Positions 34,524-46,234 of a stretch of 64,000 nt of DNA are shown here, in pieces. A program made the position numbers and the translations under genes. Source of the stretch: Liopterus haemorrhoidalis. Its lineage: Eukaryota > Arthropoda > Insecta > Coleoptera > Dytiscidae. The notes beneath the pieces are model-generated. The model did not search any database. It was not told the DNA's origin and was given only the letters and a program-made list of their open reading frames with translations. The DNA lies in NCBI GenBank assembly GCA_963971575.1, contig OZ020616.1:56527201-56591200 (forward strand), in the 5' to 3' direction. Position 1 is the first letter of the stretch. Each line of letters begins with the position of its first letter.

Positions 34524-34849
34524 TTAGCCAAAAATAAAGCCAGCTGCTAACGCCCACGAAGAGAAATGGATACGATGATTATATTTCAAAATTATATAGA
34601 TCAGTGAAAACGATATTTTTGTTAGTTTTTGATTATAATGCCTCCCACATTGTACGGCAAAGGTTGAAATGTCAAAGAGATTAATTCAGTGACCGCAATT
34701 GAAATTTTACATCGGTAGCTGAAACTAGGAGAAAGCAGTGTAAATCACATTGGAAACCAACTGTAGGCACCAACTACACGTAGTAATTAGCTTTATATTA
34801 CACCACGGCAGTAGAAAACAGACAAAAATAAAAAATATATATATTTCGA
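34524..34849. other. Spacer, nothing recognised
   Basis: No ORF with recognisable content. Confidence 0.45.
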
Positions 34850-35665
34850 AAACGGTAAGAGATAACGGCTTGCGGTTTGAATTTTTGGAATCCTCATATC
34901 ATATTTTATCTGTAAGTCTGTTTATGTCTATTTCTATACAGCCCTTTTTGTCTGACATCATTTTAAAAAATATTGATAAACACAAATTTTCGGTTTTTAG
35001 ATAAAAATATCTCAAAAACTAAAGAAGATATAGACCTGCGGTTCGAATTTTTAGAATCCTGAGGTCCTAAATGGCCTTAGATGACATTTTGAAACAAATC
35101 CCAAACAACAAATTTTTTTGTAAAATTTTCAATTTTTCGATTTTTTTTTCAAAATTTCTAAAATTCATATCTCAAAAACGGTTAGAGATAGAGGCCTACG
35201 GTTTGAATTTTAGAAATCCTTGAATCTTGTTAAGTCTAGAAAAAAATTGGGGCCTTCATAACCCAATTTTTCCAAAAAATATGAAGCGTATACAAAAACC
35301 CTTGAAAATGGCCAAAAATCGAAAAAATCGTAAGGGGTAGACCTTAAAAATATCGTGATTTTTAAGGAAAAAAAAAAATTTGTCCAATTTTATTGAAAAT
35401 TGGTACAAATATGTATTTTTGGTCATAGATCAACAAAATTTGGTCCATTTTGAAGTTTCGGCAAAAGTTTTGGAATTATAGGCAAAAAACTGACCCAAAT
35501 AGACTAACTCAAAAACCAAGAAAGCATGAATTTTTTAAATATTGTTGTCATAATCCTGACCCCTTAATTCGCTTAAAAATATATTTTGGCTAAAATCGGA
35601 ATCAAAAAATGTTTGATTTCAGGGGAAAAATATGAAAATCTCGATTTTTCTACCTGTATATGGTT
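34850..35665 (+). repeat. Second copy of the repeat family seen at 1-1380
   Basis: Units with AGAGATAACGGCTTGCGGTT, AAGATATAGACCTGCGGTTC and AGAGATAGAGGCCTACGGTT start near 34868, 35037 and 35196 (spacing 169 and 159 bp). The same body sequence as at 906-1200 follows. Order and orientation are conserved, so this is one mobile or duplicated family rather than a local satellite. Confidence 0.78.
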
Positions 35666-35669
35666 AGCT

Positions 35670-36734
35670 GGCGATGGTATTTGTGAATAAGGAAGGAGAA
35701 TTTTAAGGTTTTCCATTTTGAAAACCTGTCATCTGACTTCTGAGGCCTACCTAAGCTCTAGAACTAAGCACTAAAACTCAGGGCGGGCTTATAAAGATGG
35801 GCTGTATGCTTATATGAATTAAACACAATCAAAAACATTTCATTTTGTGAAATTTTCGTCGTCAGCATGCGACAAGACAATAACGGTGCGTTTCTAATTA
35901 TTTTATAATTACATTTATGCATTAATTGCGCAATAATTTATATAAACAATCTGCTGCATTCCACGTACAATATTGTGAACCACTCATTATACTTTTTGAT
36001 TTAAGGAGAAATCACTTAATTTTTACGTAATTATTACTTTCTAGATTTGTTGATCTACACTGTAATATTTTATCCTGTTTTGGTAATAATTTAACGTAAT
36101 ACTAGAAGAAGATAAATAATTAAAACAGTGTAGAAATCTCTAAAATAGAACAATTCAACTTAAAAATAGTTCTACATCGACTAGTATAATAAATAAAATA
36201 TTTACTTATGCAGTTTAATATGTAAGGAGGTAAAAAACCCTGAAATGTGTGAAAATTCACACTTCACATCATTTTTTCACAGTTGCGGCCTATAAGTGAT
36301 TTTCACTTTTCTAAGTAATAACTAAACACTTAAGATATATTTTTTTTATTGTATCAACTTTCAGTTATAAAATATTTATTTATCATTAAAGTAGCGTGTA
36401 ATCACGTTCAATATTTCAAGATTATTAATGCTTTATTAATAGCAATAATTACAATGTAGGAAGTAAAATTGCATGCAAAAATCTTTACATTATTAGTATA
36501 CACCATTAATTTAAAACACGGAACCTCTTAACACCTAGAATTTTTATCAAAATCGTGAAAGTTTCTTCCTTAAAAATAGATATTATATTGATAATTTATA
36601 TATTGGAATGTAATATCTACTTAGGTTAAGTCAATAATGTTTGAAACCCGCTAAGTTGAAGGATGTAATGGTTTTAGTGATGTAATACTAAAAGCCTAGA
36701 ATATTAACGGGAATTAACGCGTCGGTAGCCCATA
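35670..36734. other. Unassigned stretch containing a solo terminal palindrome
   Basis: 36236-36270 carries AACCCTGAAATGTGTGAAAA followed by TTCACACTTCACATC, the end of the dispersed ~1-kb repeat, without the rest of the element. The remainder has no ORF or repeat that I recognise. Confidence 0.55.
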
Positions 36735-37209
36735 TACCGTATTTTTGGGACCATAATCGATAAGACGCTCCCCAAATTTATGAGACAATTTTTATATAAA
36801 ATATTTATTATTACGATAACTTGTACCAGCAAAATTCTGTTCATCTTCACTCCCTGTACTACCACTCGTCTCGTTAATGTCACTGTTCGTATTATTGTCA
36901 TCTGAACTATTGTCAATATCTTCAAAAACTAATCAGTCATCTTCGATAGTATCCAATGCGTTGCTTATACCGCATTTCTTAAAAGGCTTTATAGTCTTTT
37001 CTTTTACAGCTTCCCATGAATTTTTTACCCAGGTACTTTTGAAATTGTCCGTTTCATACATACGTTCTGTTGCAACATCGTGATTTTGCTTTATCATTCG
37101 TTTCACTCTTCCCGAATAAAATTATTAAATGGGGTTTATTAATCGACACATCCAAGGGTTGTTGACTTGTAAGGCCTCCAGAAATGACAGTTAATTCTGT
37201 ATTAATTTC
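36735..37209 (-). pseudogene. Pogo/Tigger transposase C-terminal remnant
   Basis: The minus strand from 37209 reads ISGGLTSQQPLDVSINKPH, then after a frameshift TWVKNSWEAVKEKTIKPFKK with KCGISNALDTIEDD, then an acidic Ser/Asn-rich tail. G-G-L-T-x-Q-x-Q-P-L-D-V and FKKCGISNALDG are hallmarks of the end of pogo/Tigger DDE domains. The outer end, TACCGTATTTTTGGGACCAT near 36737, looks like its terminal repeat. The mariner at 37212 inserted inside this element, truncating it. Confidence 0.78.
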
Positions 37210-37211
37210 TA

Positions 37212-38517
37212 CAAGGTGTCTCAAAAGAAATTTTATATTTATTTAGCTTACTGCGTGAACGCAACGTATCCGACGGGCGCGGGGGTTATGTCAATCGGTA
37301 GCCTGGCTCTTGGGAATTCAGTTGCTATGGAGCGTTTCTCGGGAGCAGACCGCGCGTTATGCGTGCGAGAGTTTTACAAAAACGGTGATTCGGCGACTGT
37401 AGCGCGTAGAAAATTCTGCAGTATTCGAGGTTTTCGCCACTTAAATGATGCGCCAAGCATTCCTCTCGACACTGGGTTAAAAAGTTTGAAGAGACTGGTA
37501 CAACGCTGGATAAATCAAAATCCGGGCGACCTAGGTCATCAAGAACGGTAGAACACGTGGAGAATGTTAATCAGTCTATTCGTGACGACCCGAACCTTTC
37601 AATTCGGAAGAGCGCAAGTGCTTTAAATGTGCATAGATCATCATTACATCGCATTATGCACAAAGACCTTAAGCTGCACCCCTACAAAATTCAATTGGTG
37701 CAAGAATTAAAGCCCCAAGATGCCAGTCAGAGGCCTAATTTCGTAAATCAGGTGATTGAGCGATTTTCAACGTTTACCAACATTTTGTTTTCAGATGAAG
37801 CTCATTCTCATCTTAATGGCCACGTAAATAAGCAGAACTTCCGCTACTGGAGTGCAACGAATCCGAAACGCAAACATCAGAAACCCCTACATTCGCCTAA
37901 AGTGACCGTATGGGCTGCGATGTCGGCGCGAGGAATTATCGGCCCTTACTTTTTTGAAGACGAAAGGGGGCGTGCAGTTACAGTGAATTCAGAGCGTTAT
38001 GTGGAGATGTTAGACAACTTCTTGGTACCTGAACTGCAAAACTTTCCTGGCTATAACCAAAGAACATGGTTCCAACAGGACGGAGCAACTTCACACACGT
38101 CCAATATGTCTCTGCCACGTGTTCGTGAAATTTTCTCAGGCAAATCGATCTCCCGGAGAGGTGACATAAATTGGCCTCCACGCAGTCCAGATTTAACCCC
38201 TATGGACTTTTTCCTATGGGGTTATCTTAAATCTAAAGTTTACGCCAATAAACCGACTTCACTGGCGCATTTGAAAGAAAATATCCGTCACGAAATGGCA
38301 GCCATCCCTGAGTCCACCTGCCGAGACGTCATAAGTAATTTTACTGTTCGATTAAATGAGTGCCGAGAACGCGAGGGTCTACATTTAGACGATATTATTT
38401 TTAAGAAATAAATCCCCAAAAAGTGTATTTTAATAATTAATAAACATTTTTTCTATATACGGCTTACTTTTTTTTTAATCGATCCACTAAATATAAAATT
38501 TCTTTTGGGACACCTTG
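37212..38517 (+). mobile_element. DD41D mariner-like element, copy 2 (full length)
   Basis: Inverted ends CAAGGTGTCTCAAAAGAAAT (right end has one mismatch) are flanked by TA (37210-37211 and 38518-38519). The size of 1306 bp is 4 bp less than copy 1, the amount of the frameshift deletion in the transposase. It interrupts a pogo/Tigger remnant. Confidence 0.93.
37324..38411 (+). pseudogene. DD41D mariner transposase with a 4-bp frameshift
   Basis: It starts at ATG 37327 (MERFSGADRALCVREFYKNG). After PSIPL the frame shifts because four bases present in copy 1 (ATTC, near 37468) are missing. From 37557 on, the frame is open for 284 codons to the stop at 38409-38411 and carries all three catalytic residues: FSDEAHSHLNGHVNKQNFRY, WFQQDGATSHTS and SPDLTPMDFFLWG, with 41 residues between the second and third aspartates. 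The lesion differs from the nonsense codon in copy 1. The downstream part could start internally but would lack the first helix-turn-helix. Confidence 0.9.
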
Positions 38518-38519
38518 TA

Positions 38520-39330
38520 TTTGTTATTTTTATCAATTATTTTGAGTCAATGTTATACATATCTGAAAAATAAAATAACGAACAGTGGTAAATAAAAAGA
38601 AAATAAATCATTTTGCGAGACACTAGTATTCAATACCTGATGTCTTCTCATATGGCATAATCTCTATGATTGAATATCATCAGGGTTTGGGATGTAATCC
38701 TATGAATTCATCTTCATTGTTTCCTTATGTAACGTGCTCTCTCGTGGCCTGGAATGAGGGATCTATGGAGGTTTTTCAATACTTTCGCATACCCATAATA
38801 AAACATTTTTTTTATAAATCGTTTCGAGTTCGGACAATTCAATTCATCTTGCTGACCACCAGGTGCTCAACATGGCCCTAGGTTAAGAATCCTGGCCCTA
38901 GGAAAATAACAAAACTTGAAGAGATCACCTGACCGAAGATATAGTTTGGTTACATACCTAGAAAGATCACTTAATAGACATGGAGGACTTATCCAAGAAG
39001 ATATTAGTTTGAGTAGTATTATAGAATGATCAGTTTAAATACTAGTCGTAAACATACTGACACAATTATTGCGTAAAAATCAAACAACCCTTTACCAGAT
39101 GGCGTATAAAAAGACAGTTACCTAACAGGTTGCTTGCAGATGTTAAAAACTTGTTACCCAGGTGTTCAGTTACAATTTTTAACAAAATCAATTCGCAACT
39201 TGATTTCCCAAGAGTATCTTTCACGAATCGAAGATGATAACTTCCAACGAAACTCAAGTTAATAAAAAAACTGAAAGAAAATCTTAAGCTAGATTTCTAT
39301 CATCTCGGCATACTGCTAATTCTAAACTTA
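38520..39330. other. Non-genic stretch, nothing recognised
   Basis: No recognisable ORF or terminal repeats. Confidence 0.45.
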
Positions 39331-39332
39331 TA

Positions 39333-40283
39333 CAGTAATACCCCGCCACTCGACGTTAATTCGTTCTGAAAAAGCGTCGAGTAGCGATTACGTCGAGTGG
39401 CGAGTCGAATTTCTCCATAAGAAATAAAGGGAATCATATGTACATATATACATATACATATAAGGAAATACATATATGTATATGTTTTCCTTTTAGCTAT
39501 GCTTGCATTTCTATCCTTTGGACCCATAATTATAAATATAAATCACTTATTTTAGCAAAAAAAAAGTTCATAGCTGCACTAAATCTGAGTTGTTGTCGTC
39601 AAGATATCAAGGCGTAAACTGCTGGCCATGCGTTCATTTTGCTTTGTTTACCAAAATATGTATCACGTGATCGGTACTCGATCACGCGTCAGATAGCGAT
39701 ACTTCCGTCGATTCTCACTCTCGACATTTACGTCGAGTGGCGAAAACGTCGAGCTAAGAGGCAGTCGAGTAACGGGGTATTACCAGGGCTTCGAACCGTT
39801 ATTTTTTTCGTTTCGGTTTTTGTTCCGGTTCAATTAAAAAAATAAATATCGGTTCGGTTCCGGTTTTCGTTCAGGCAAAAATAACTGTATTTTCGGTTTT
39901 CGGTTCAGTTCCGAGTGTTTTTCCGAAATTTTTAATTGTTTTTATTTGTATTAGTAATTTATTTTCTACTATAATTTAACATTTTATTCCTTATTTTGTA
40001 ATAATTATACCAAGGCCGCTGGGGCGGTGTTCTGCCCCACTTCCGAAATAATAGAAGCACATTTCTTTTTAACTTGTCAGTTAAAAAAATTACGATTTTT
40101 TCTGCACATCAGTTTAAAAAATAATCTTAAATAAAATGTATTTTATATTCACTCTCATAAACATTATCTGAACCGAAATAAACCAATATTTTTTTCGGTT
40201 CAGCTCCGGTTTTCGTTCCGACAAAAATAACGGTTTTTTTCGGTTTTCGGTTCAGTTCTGGTTCGAAGCCCTGGGTATTACTG
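39333..40283 (-). mobile_element. Tigger (pogo-family) derivative, copy 2, split by a hAT MITE
   Basis: It has the same CAGTAATACCCCGCCACTCG end as copies 1 and 3, TA flanks (39331-39332 and 40284-40285), and a right end that resumes after a nested hAT MITE. Only a trace of the N-terminal transposase remains (MGPKDRNASIAKRK, minus strand, ending at 39527). The element itself is about 450 bp without the insertion. Confidence 0.87.
39784..40273. mobile_element. hAT-type MITE with 8-bp duplication, nested in a Tigger end
   Basis: Inverted ends CAGGGCTTCGAACCG and its counterpart are flanked by GGTATTAC at 39776-39783 and 40274-40281. The interior is rich in GGTTTTCGGTTC-like phrases in both halves and has no ORF. 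It landed within the last ~10 bp of the Tigger right end, so the duplicated 8 bp are part of that end. Confidence 0.9.
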
Positions 40284-40289
40284 TAAATT

Positions 40290-41150
40290 ACTCTTTCCAT
40301 TTATAAGAATTCAATTTAACGAAAAATTCTTGTATGCGTGCCTGGTTCTCAATATTATGTTGCAAGTTTCCGAGTGATATAATATGTTTTTTTTTTAAAT
40401 AGTTAATGATAATAGATGTGCAAATTTACGTAACATACGGGTCTAGTTATAGTCATTAGTTGTTTATTAATAATGTAGGTTGTAAATCTCATTAGGCTGT
40501 GCGGAGACATCCTACGCTTATTTTTAGTTCATCATTCATTCAAGATAGAGCGACTCCCTCCGTAGAGCAGATGTGCCATCTGTTGCACGCGAATTCATGA
40601 TAGGGAAGTTATTAGCATCTTGTGGGATTCGCGAACAGATTCAGCCTTGGGAATAATAACGATTGTTTAATCGGATAGGTTCTTGTTACAACTAGAAACA
40701 TTAGGTGTCTTCTTTACCATTATTAAATTTAAAGCTGTGAACGGTCGCTTGTGTTACCATATGACAAACTTGCGTACATCATAGCGTATAGTTTATTAAT
40801 TTTAGAGTTGTGAATGTAGCTTTAACCAAAATCTTTTGTAAAATTAAAAAGAAATAAAGCAAAAGTGTAACCTTCTTTAGAAATATCAGGGTGAGCCCCT
40901 TCTTTGAGCAATCAGAGCGAGGTCTTCACATATTCTTAGTATATTTTTAAAACCGTACATTTCTTGCAACTTAAACATATGTTAATTTTTTGTCATCTGT
41001 AGTTAAATTCCCGTTAATTCTTAACGATCTTTCTTATGAAACAATTAAATAAACCGATGTCTTGTCACAAGAAATCTAGAATAAATGGACTGGAAATAAA
41101 CTAGATTTTATGAACAAAATGTCAAAAAATATTAACAATAGAAATGTTTG
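40290..41150. other. Non-genic stretch, nothing recognised
   Basis: No recognisable ORF, repeat or terminal structure. Confidence 0.45.
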
Positions 41151-41339
41151 TGAATAATTTCACTCTGTAAAAAATTTGACCTGAATAAATAAACAACTTT
41201 ATTGTGAATACAAGTTATCTTTCTTGAAACAACATCGTTACAGGTAACAAAACTAGAATTTATTTATATGAACCGTAAACTAAGCAACAATCCACTGTTT
41301 GGGTCTGCCAAGATGAACCGAAACCCACAAAAGTTATTC

Positions 41340-41868
41340 GTTCACGAAGGCTTTCCAAGAAAATGATCGCTTGTTTCTTCGGTTGTACTGGACATGTCGC
41401 AACAATTCCTTTAGAGAATCGGAGAGTTAATGCTGAATGGTATACAACAATTTGTTTGCCAGAAGTCATCGACAAAATCAGGAAAAACAACCAAAAATGT
41501 CGCACCATTCATCATGACTATGCAAGATCCCACACAGCACGTCAAATAATTAAATATTTGAAGGAGAAAAACATCGAATTAATGTCTCATTGCCCGTATT
41601 CACCTAAGTTCCCCAATGTCAAACAAAAAATGCGTGGACAGCGATTTTTATCACCTCAAGAAAATGTTGAAGCCTTCGAAAACCATATTTTGAGATACCA
41701 ACTTCAGAGTGGAAAAAATGTTTCGAGAATTGGTTTGAACGCATGCAAAAGTGTATAAATCTTAAAGGCGAATATTTTGAAAAGTAATAAAAGAGTTTGT
41801 TCCAAAAATTTTTTTTTTGTTTCTTAGTTTTGTAAAAACTTACCTAATAGGTAGCCCTCGTACTAGCA
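41340..41868 (+). pseudogene. Mariner transposase fragment with right terminal repeat
   Basis: It reads ENRRVNAEWYTTICLPEVID, then HHDYARSHTARQIIKYLKEK and MSHCPYSPKFPN, where classical mariners have HHDNA.SHTA and HPPYSPDLAPNDFF. After a deletion that removes the third catalytic motif it continues MRGQRFLSPQENVEAFENHI, and the last residues (WFERMQKCINLKGEYFEK) are in a shifted frame. TAGCCCTCGTA near 41857 is a mariner-type right end. It is a different family from the DD41D copies and plainly inactive. Confidence 0.78.
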
Positions 41869-41909
41869 CGTTCTCTAGTACGCACATTTTGTAAGCACTT
41901 ATTGACTTA

Positions 41910-42473
41910 AGCCGCATTCAGAGCTCTTAAATCAATAGCTTATGCACTGTAGCTTATGGACTGTTCACTGTCATCAGAAAGTTTGTCATATGATAAGACG
42001 TGAAACCGTTCAGACCTCCAAATTTAATACGCTGTTTGTTGTGGATTGTGCATAATTTTCTAAACTTATAACTAGTGAGATGTTTTAATGAGACAGACGT
42101 ATAAACACATCGGCTATCGCATTCTATCAGTGACACCGTAGTTATCGAATGCCTTTACAAAACCTAACATAATGTCATCATTAATAAATCTTGCTCAAAA
42201 TTACAAAGACGGACAGTAAATATGATCAATTTAGGTAATTAGGTAGTTAAAATCTAAGACAACAGAATTATAAGAACGATAATACATATAAAATATTTTA
42301 CGAAGCTAAATAGTTGGTTTCAAAATTCACAGATGGAGGGGTATTCGTAACGTACTAATTTATAACAGATGTGAACGGTACATGGAACGTTAAAAGAATG
42401 CATTAAAGCATAACTCAGAGCGACACAACGCACAGTCTATAACTTGTTAATTTAAAGAGGTCTGAATGCGGCT
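41910..42473. mobile_element. MITE with TTA target duplication (Harbinger-like)
   Basis: Inverted ends AGCCGCATTCAGA are flanked by TTA (41907-41909 and 42474-42476). The subterminal AGCTCTTAAAT / ACCTCTTTAAATT phrases also pair. 564 bp, no transposase. The 3-bp TTA duplication fits PIF/Harbinger. Confidence 0.75.
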
Positions 42474-42479
42474 TTACCC

Positions 42480-43065
42480 TTGTAGATTTGCATGTGTAAA
42501 AGGGCGTTATCCACTGATTTAGAACCGCTGAAGGGAACACATGTGTTATATGAGTCAGCCCAGTTGGTATGAGAAGTGTAAATAAATAGAGTGACTGTAT
42601 TTACTTAAATTATGATAGCAGGGGAACTCTCTATTATAGTTCCATTATAAAATAAAACTACAAAACCGAACTGTAAAAATTTATTAAAGTAGAATAAAAA
42701 CATGATTTTGCTAGTTTTTAATATTAATTCTAGTTTTTGTAAAACACAGTTATAAATTATAAATTTTGAAATGAAGTAGGAAGAGTTTTGAAGTCATGGT
42801 TTGTGAGTATGTACATATGTTTTAAAGTCACGAAGACTGTTAAGTCTGCTGTACAATTACCAACTGCATCCTCTGCAACAGCTTATGACAGGAAATTTCG
42901 AAATGTATTTTATTAGTGTATTTCCTTGACTTTTGTGATCTACTTATTATTACTCAACAAAAACAAAATTAACAATTTATACAGTTTTGAAATCAAGACA
43001 TTTTATTGTCTCACAAATTAGTATCATACAAATGGAAGACAGTACATTACTCACTTATACATTTT
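42480..43065. other. Non-genic stretch, nothing recognised
   Basis: No ORFs or terminal repeats identified. Confidence 0.45.
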
Positions 43066-43067
43066 TA

Positions 43068-44268
43068 CCGACCGCCTACATATATATACATATAAGGGAG
43101 GTATTGTGATCATACCAATTTTGAAATTTCGAGATTTCGATGGATCTCCACGAATTGAGGTCCCTACATAACGTTTTGTCTATTTTTAGCATGATGTCTG
43201 TATGTCTGTCTGTCCGTCTGTCGGTCTGTGTACACGTGCAGAGCAAATTCGGCTGAAAGGATTTTTATGAAACTTCATATTTAAGCTTTTGACATCAATG
43301 GCACGAGTTGATCAACTTTTGGTAAAAATCGGTTAAGGCGGCGCACAACCCTATAGTTCTCAATAGTTTCTTATACAAAACTAATAATCGGAAATAAAAT
43401 TAATAACAATCTATATATCAAAATTTGCAGAGAATTTTTATCTATCTAATAGGATATTTTAAATTATAGATAAAACCATCATGTAATTGTAAATGAGCAA
43501 ATTGCATTATAGACGTCATCATGTAAACCAATCGACGCATATTTGCGTACGATGCGCCAAATTGTAGATAAAGCTTCATTTTACAAAAAAGTTTTTAGCT
43601 ATTTTGTTCTATTGTGAAAACTACTTATAGTTATTGTACTTGGTAGTCTATATTTGCCGCCATATTAAATCTGCCGCGGTTCTCAAAATAGGTGTGACGG
43701 GTAAAAATGTTTTAATTTTTGTGAAGAATACGTGTACCAAGTGGCATTCCATTATCATCAAGTATAATATTTTTCGACGAGGGTTCTAAACTATAAATAA
43801 TCAAGTCGAAAAAATTTTTGACGTATTATTTGAACATTTATACACAAAACTATATAAATATAAAAGTTATTTGAAACCCATAAATAGATGTAAAAATTAT
43901 AGAACAATGTTGCTGATGTCAATTATTAAGTTATTGAGCGATAATATTTTTACAATAAATGTTTCTACAATTAAAAATATCCTATTAGATAGATAAATAT
44001 TCGGTGCAAAATTTGATGATAATACTTTTATTTCAGATTGTTAGTTTTCTATAAGAAATTAGTAACTTCTGGGGGTTATACGCAGCCTTAACTAGAAATG
44101 GACTCGTGTCGGTTTTAAGATTTTTGCGAATATCTCACAACAGAGAAATATTTCGAAAAAATGTGTTTAACAAAAGTTGCTATAAAAGCAATAACTAACA
44201 ACTTTTATTTGAGATATTTTTTGATAAAGCAGCATAAATTAAACAAGTACTTTGTGATGGCGGTCGGT
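43068..44268. repeat. 1.2-kb imperfect fold-back repeat
   Basis: Three pairs of inverted blocks are nested concentrically: ACCGACCGCC (43067) with GGCGGTCGGT (44258), GGTTAAGGCGGCGCACAACC (43334) with its diverged complement near 44070, and TCTATCTAATAGGATATTTT (43438) with its complement near 43978. A (GTCT)n microsatellite at 43195-43235 is in the left arm. No coding sequence. The outer right arm is the paralogue of the sequence disrupted at 8777. Confidence 0.7.
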
Positions 44269-44366
44269 TCTGTGGTGGTCACAAATGATTTTTCATTTCA
44301 TTAATATTATTTCAAAAGCTACAATCAGTGATTAACGACGAAACTGCAGTCAGCATGATGAATAAA

Positions 44367-45475
44367 TAGAGCCCTGCAAATCCGCGGGTATCCGCGCATT
44401 ATCCGCGGATATCCGCAACTTTTCTGCGGATGCGGATAAATTATCATTTAAACCATGCGGATGCGGATCGGATGCGGATTAAATGTCATATCCGCTTATC
44501 CGCAATATCCGCGTGAACATTAAATCTTCGGTTACTTTCGGAGAAACAAGCAATTGTGTTCTGACTACGCAGTCCTCGGTTATTTTCGGTTGTCTGTATA
44601 TACATGATATTTTGTAGCATTCAATCTCACTTTATGTTATTTTTATTAAGACAATTGTCCATGATCAAGACTGAGTTGAGACAATCAACTTAACTTTCTT
44701 TTTATTATTGAATATATTATAGAAAATAATATTTTGGACAAAAGTTTACACTTTCGACGTAATTCTTCCTACCTCTGCTCTAATTCTGGCTTTTAAATCT
44801 GATAAAGGTTTTATTTTTACATAAATTTAATAAGTTTTATTTAAATACCAAAATTTACCTACATAATTTTTTCTCGAAAATTTTATTATGTAACCTGCCA
44901 ATTTTTTTATACTACCCGAAGTAAAAAGTCTTGCAGATCCCAAAAATTTGAAAAATGACACATGTTGCTATTTGAAAAAGTTGCAACGCCTAACTCATGC
45001 GCGAAATGGCGTAAGAGAATTACTTGATCCTAAAAATATGAAGCACCTTTTATCAAGTAACTTTTCTGATTTTTTTTTTAAATTCAATATTAAAAAAACC
45101 AGCGCGCCACTTACTCCCTACGAAAAAGAACGCTTAAGCCCCCCAAAATTGTTATCTCTCTCTAGATTTAAATAAGTTATTAGCGCATCTAGGCCTTAAA
45201 ACTTTTGGGGTCCCTTAGGTTAGGTTAGTAATAAATAAGCTGGTAAATACAAAAATTTTCAGTAACGTTTTAGAGCAGAGATTACCTAAACAGGCGAAAT
45301 ATGTTAGTTCTTTCCAAACTGACAGCAAAACCTGTAGTGCGGATATTTTTGCGGATGCGGATCGGATGCGGATTTGTTATTTACAAAAGCTGCGGATGCG
45401 GATCGGATGCGGATCATGGATGTGCGGATGCGGATCGGATGCGGATACAGAAAAGCTTATCCGCGCAGGGCTCTA
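44367..45475. mobile_element. hAT-type element with 8-bp duplication and GCGGAT repeats
   Basis: Inverted ends TAGAGCCCTGC are flanked by TGAATAAA at 44359-44366 and 45476-45483. Both subterminal regions are packed with TGCGGATGCGGAT-type hexamer repeats (44395-44515 and 45340-45445), a plausible transposase-binding array. The 1109-bp interior holds a 75-residue frame (44948-45175, RLTHARNGVRELLDPKNM) that I cannot assign; it may be a transposase scrap. Confidence 0.88.
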
Positions 45476-45673
45476 TGAATAAACTATTTTTTTAAACTTT
45501 GCCATGTGTTTAATTTAAAATTTTCTGCCTATATTCGTTCTATTTCTATATCTATTATGTTTCGCCAAGTTAAACTATCAACTATTAAATATTTTAGCAA
45601 GTATGAACATTGTTTTATAAGTAATAGTTTGTTAACGTTATTGTTTTACTGATTTTGTTATTTTTTTTTTCAG

Positions 45674-46234
45674 GCCCCCGATAGTGGTGGTCCAGGTTTG
45701 GGAATGGATTGCCTGCAACTTCGTTCTCCAACAGCACCGGGTCCGTTCCATTATCTTATCAACGAGCACTCAAAGTCCCTTATTGCTCTCCAAGAACTCC
45801 AGCATGAAGTCGGTGCATTGCTTGAGTTTCGTGATCTCGTTATCGAGACCTTTCCAAATCTTAAAACAAAACTGGCAGCATCTTCAACACCCTCAACGAT
45901 GACCTCACATGCTTCTAACATACCAGTAGCAGTTAGAAGAGAATGGGAACCAGGGATAAGAGTTAGAAGAAAATTACATAGTAAAGAAGAAAGTAGTTTT
46001 ACTAGAAGTAGAAGTAATTCGCATTCTGGTAAACAACAACCTAAATCTGGTGATGCTGTTAGTGTTATACAGGATTCTGGATTTAGTACGGAGACTTCTT
46101 CGAGTAAAGAAACACCTAGTGCATCATCTGCAGCAGCTACTTCAACGGCAACTACACAAATAGATGAAGCTGAAGATGAATTATGGAACCTTCTTGATGT
46201 TATTCATCGAAAGGGAACCAGACTAAAAGACGAG
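45674..46234 (+). CDS. Coiled-coil SxIP protein gene, exon A (187 codons)
   Basis: The first visible exon of the window's only clear host gene. It follows a polypyrimidine tract and CAG (45671-45673), starts in phase 0 with APDSGGPGLGMDCLQLRSPT, and ends at a GAG|GTAAAG donor. The first ~60 residues (FHYLINEHSKSLIALQELQH, EVGALLEFRDLVIETFPNLK) are ordered and probably helical; the next ~100 are Ser/Thr/Arg-rich and look disordered. The last part, DEAEDELWNLLDVIHRKGTR, is an acidic helix leading into the coiled coil of exon B. Upstream exons were not found. Joined to the other four exons it gives 625 residues in one continuous frame, which is strong evidence for a real gene. Family placement is uncertain: it resembles insect proteins named only as coiled-coil domain-containing, and an NCKAP5-like relation is possible. 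Confidence 0.88.
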
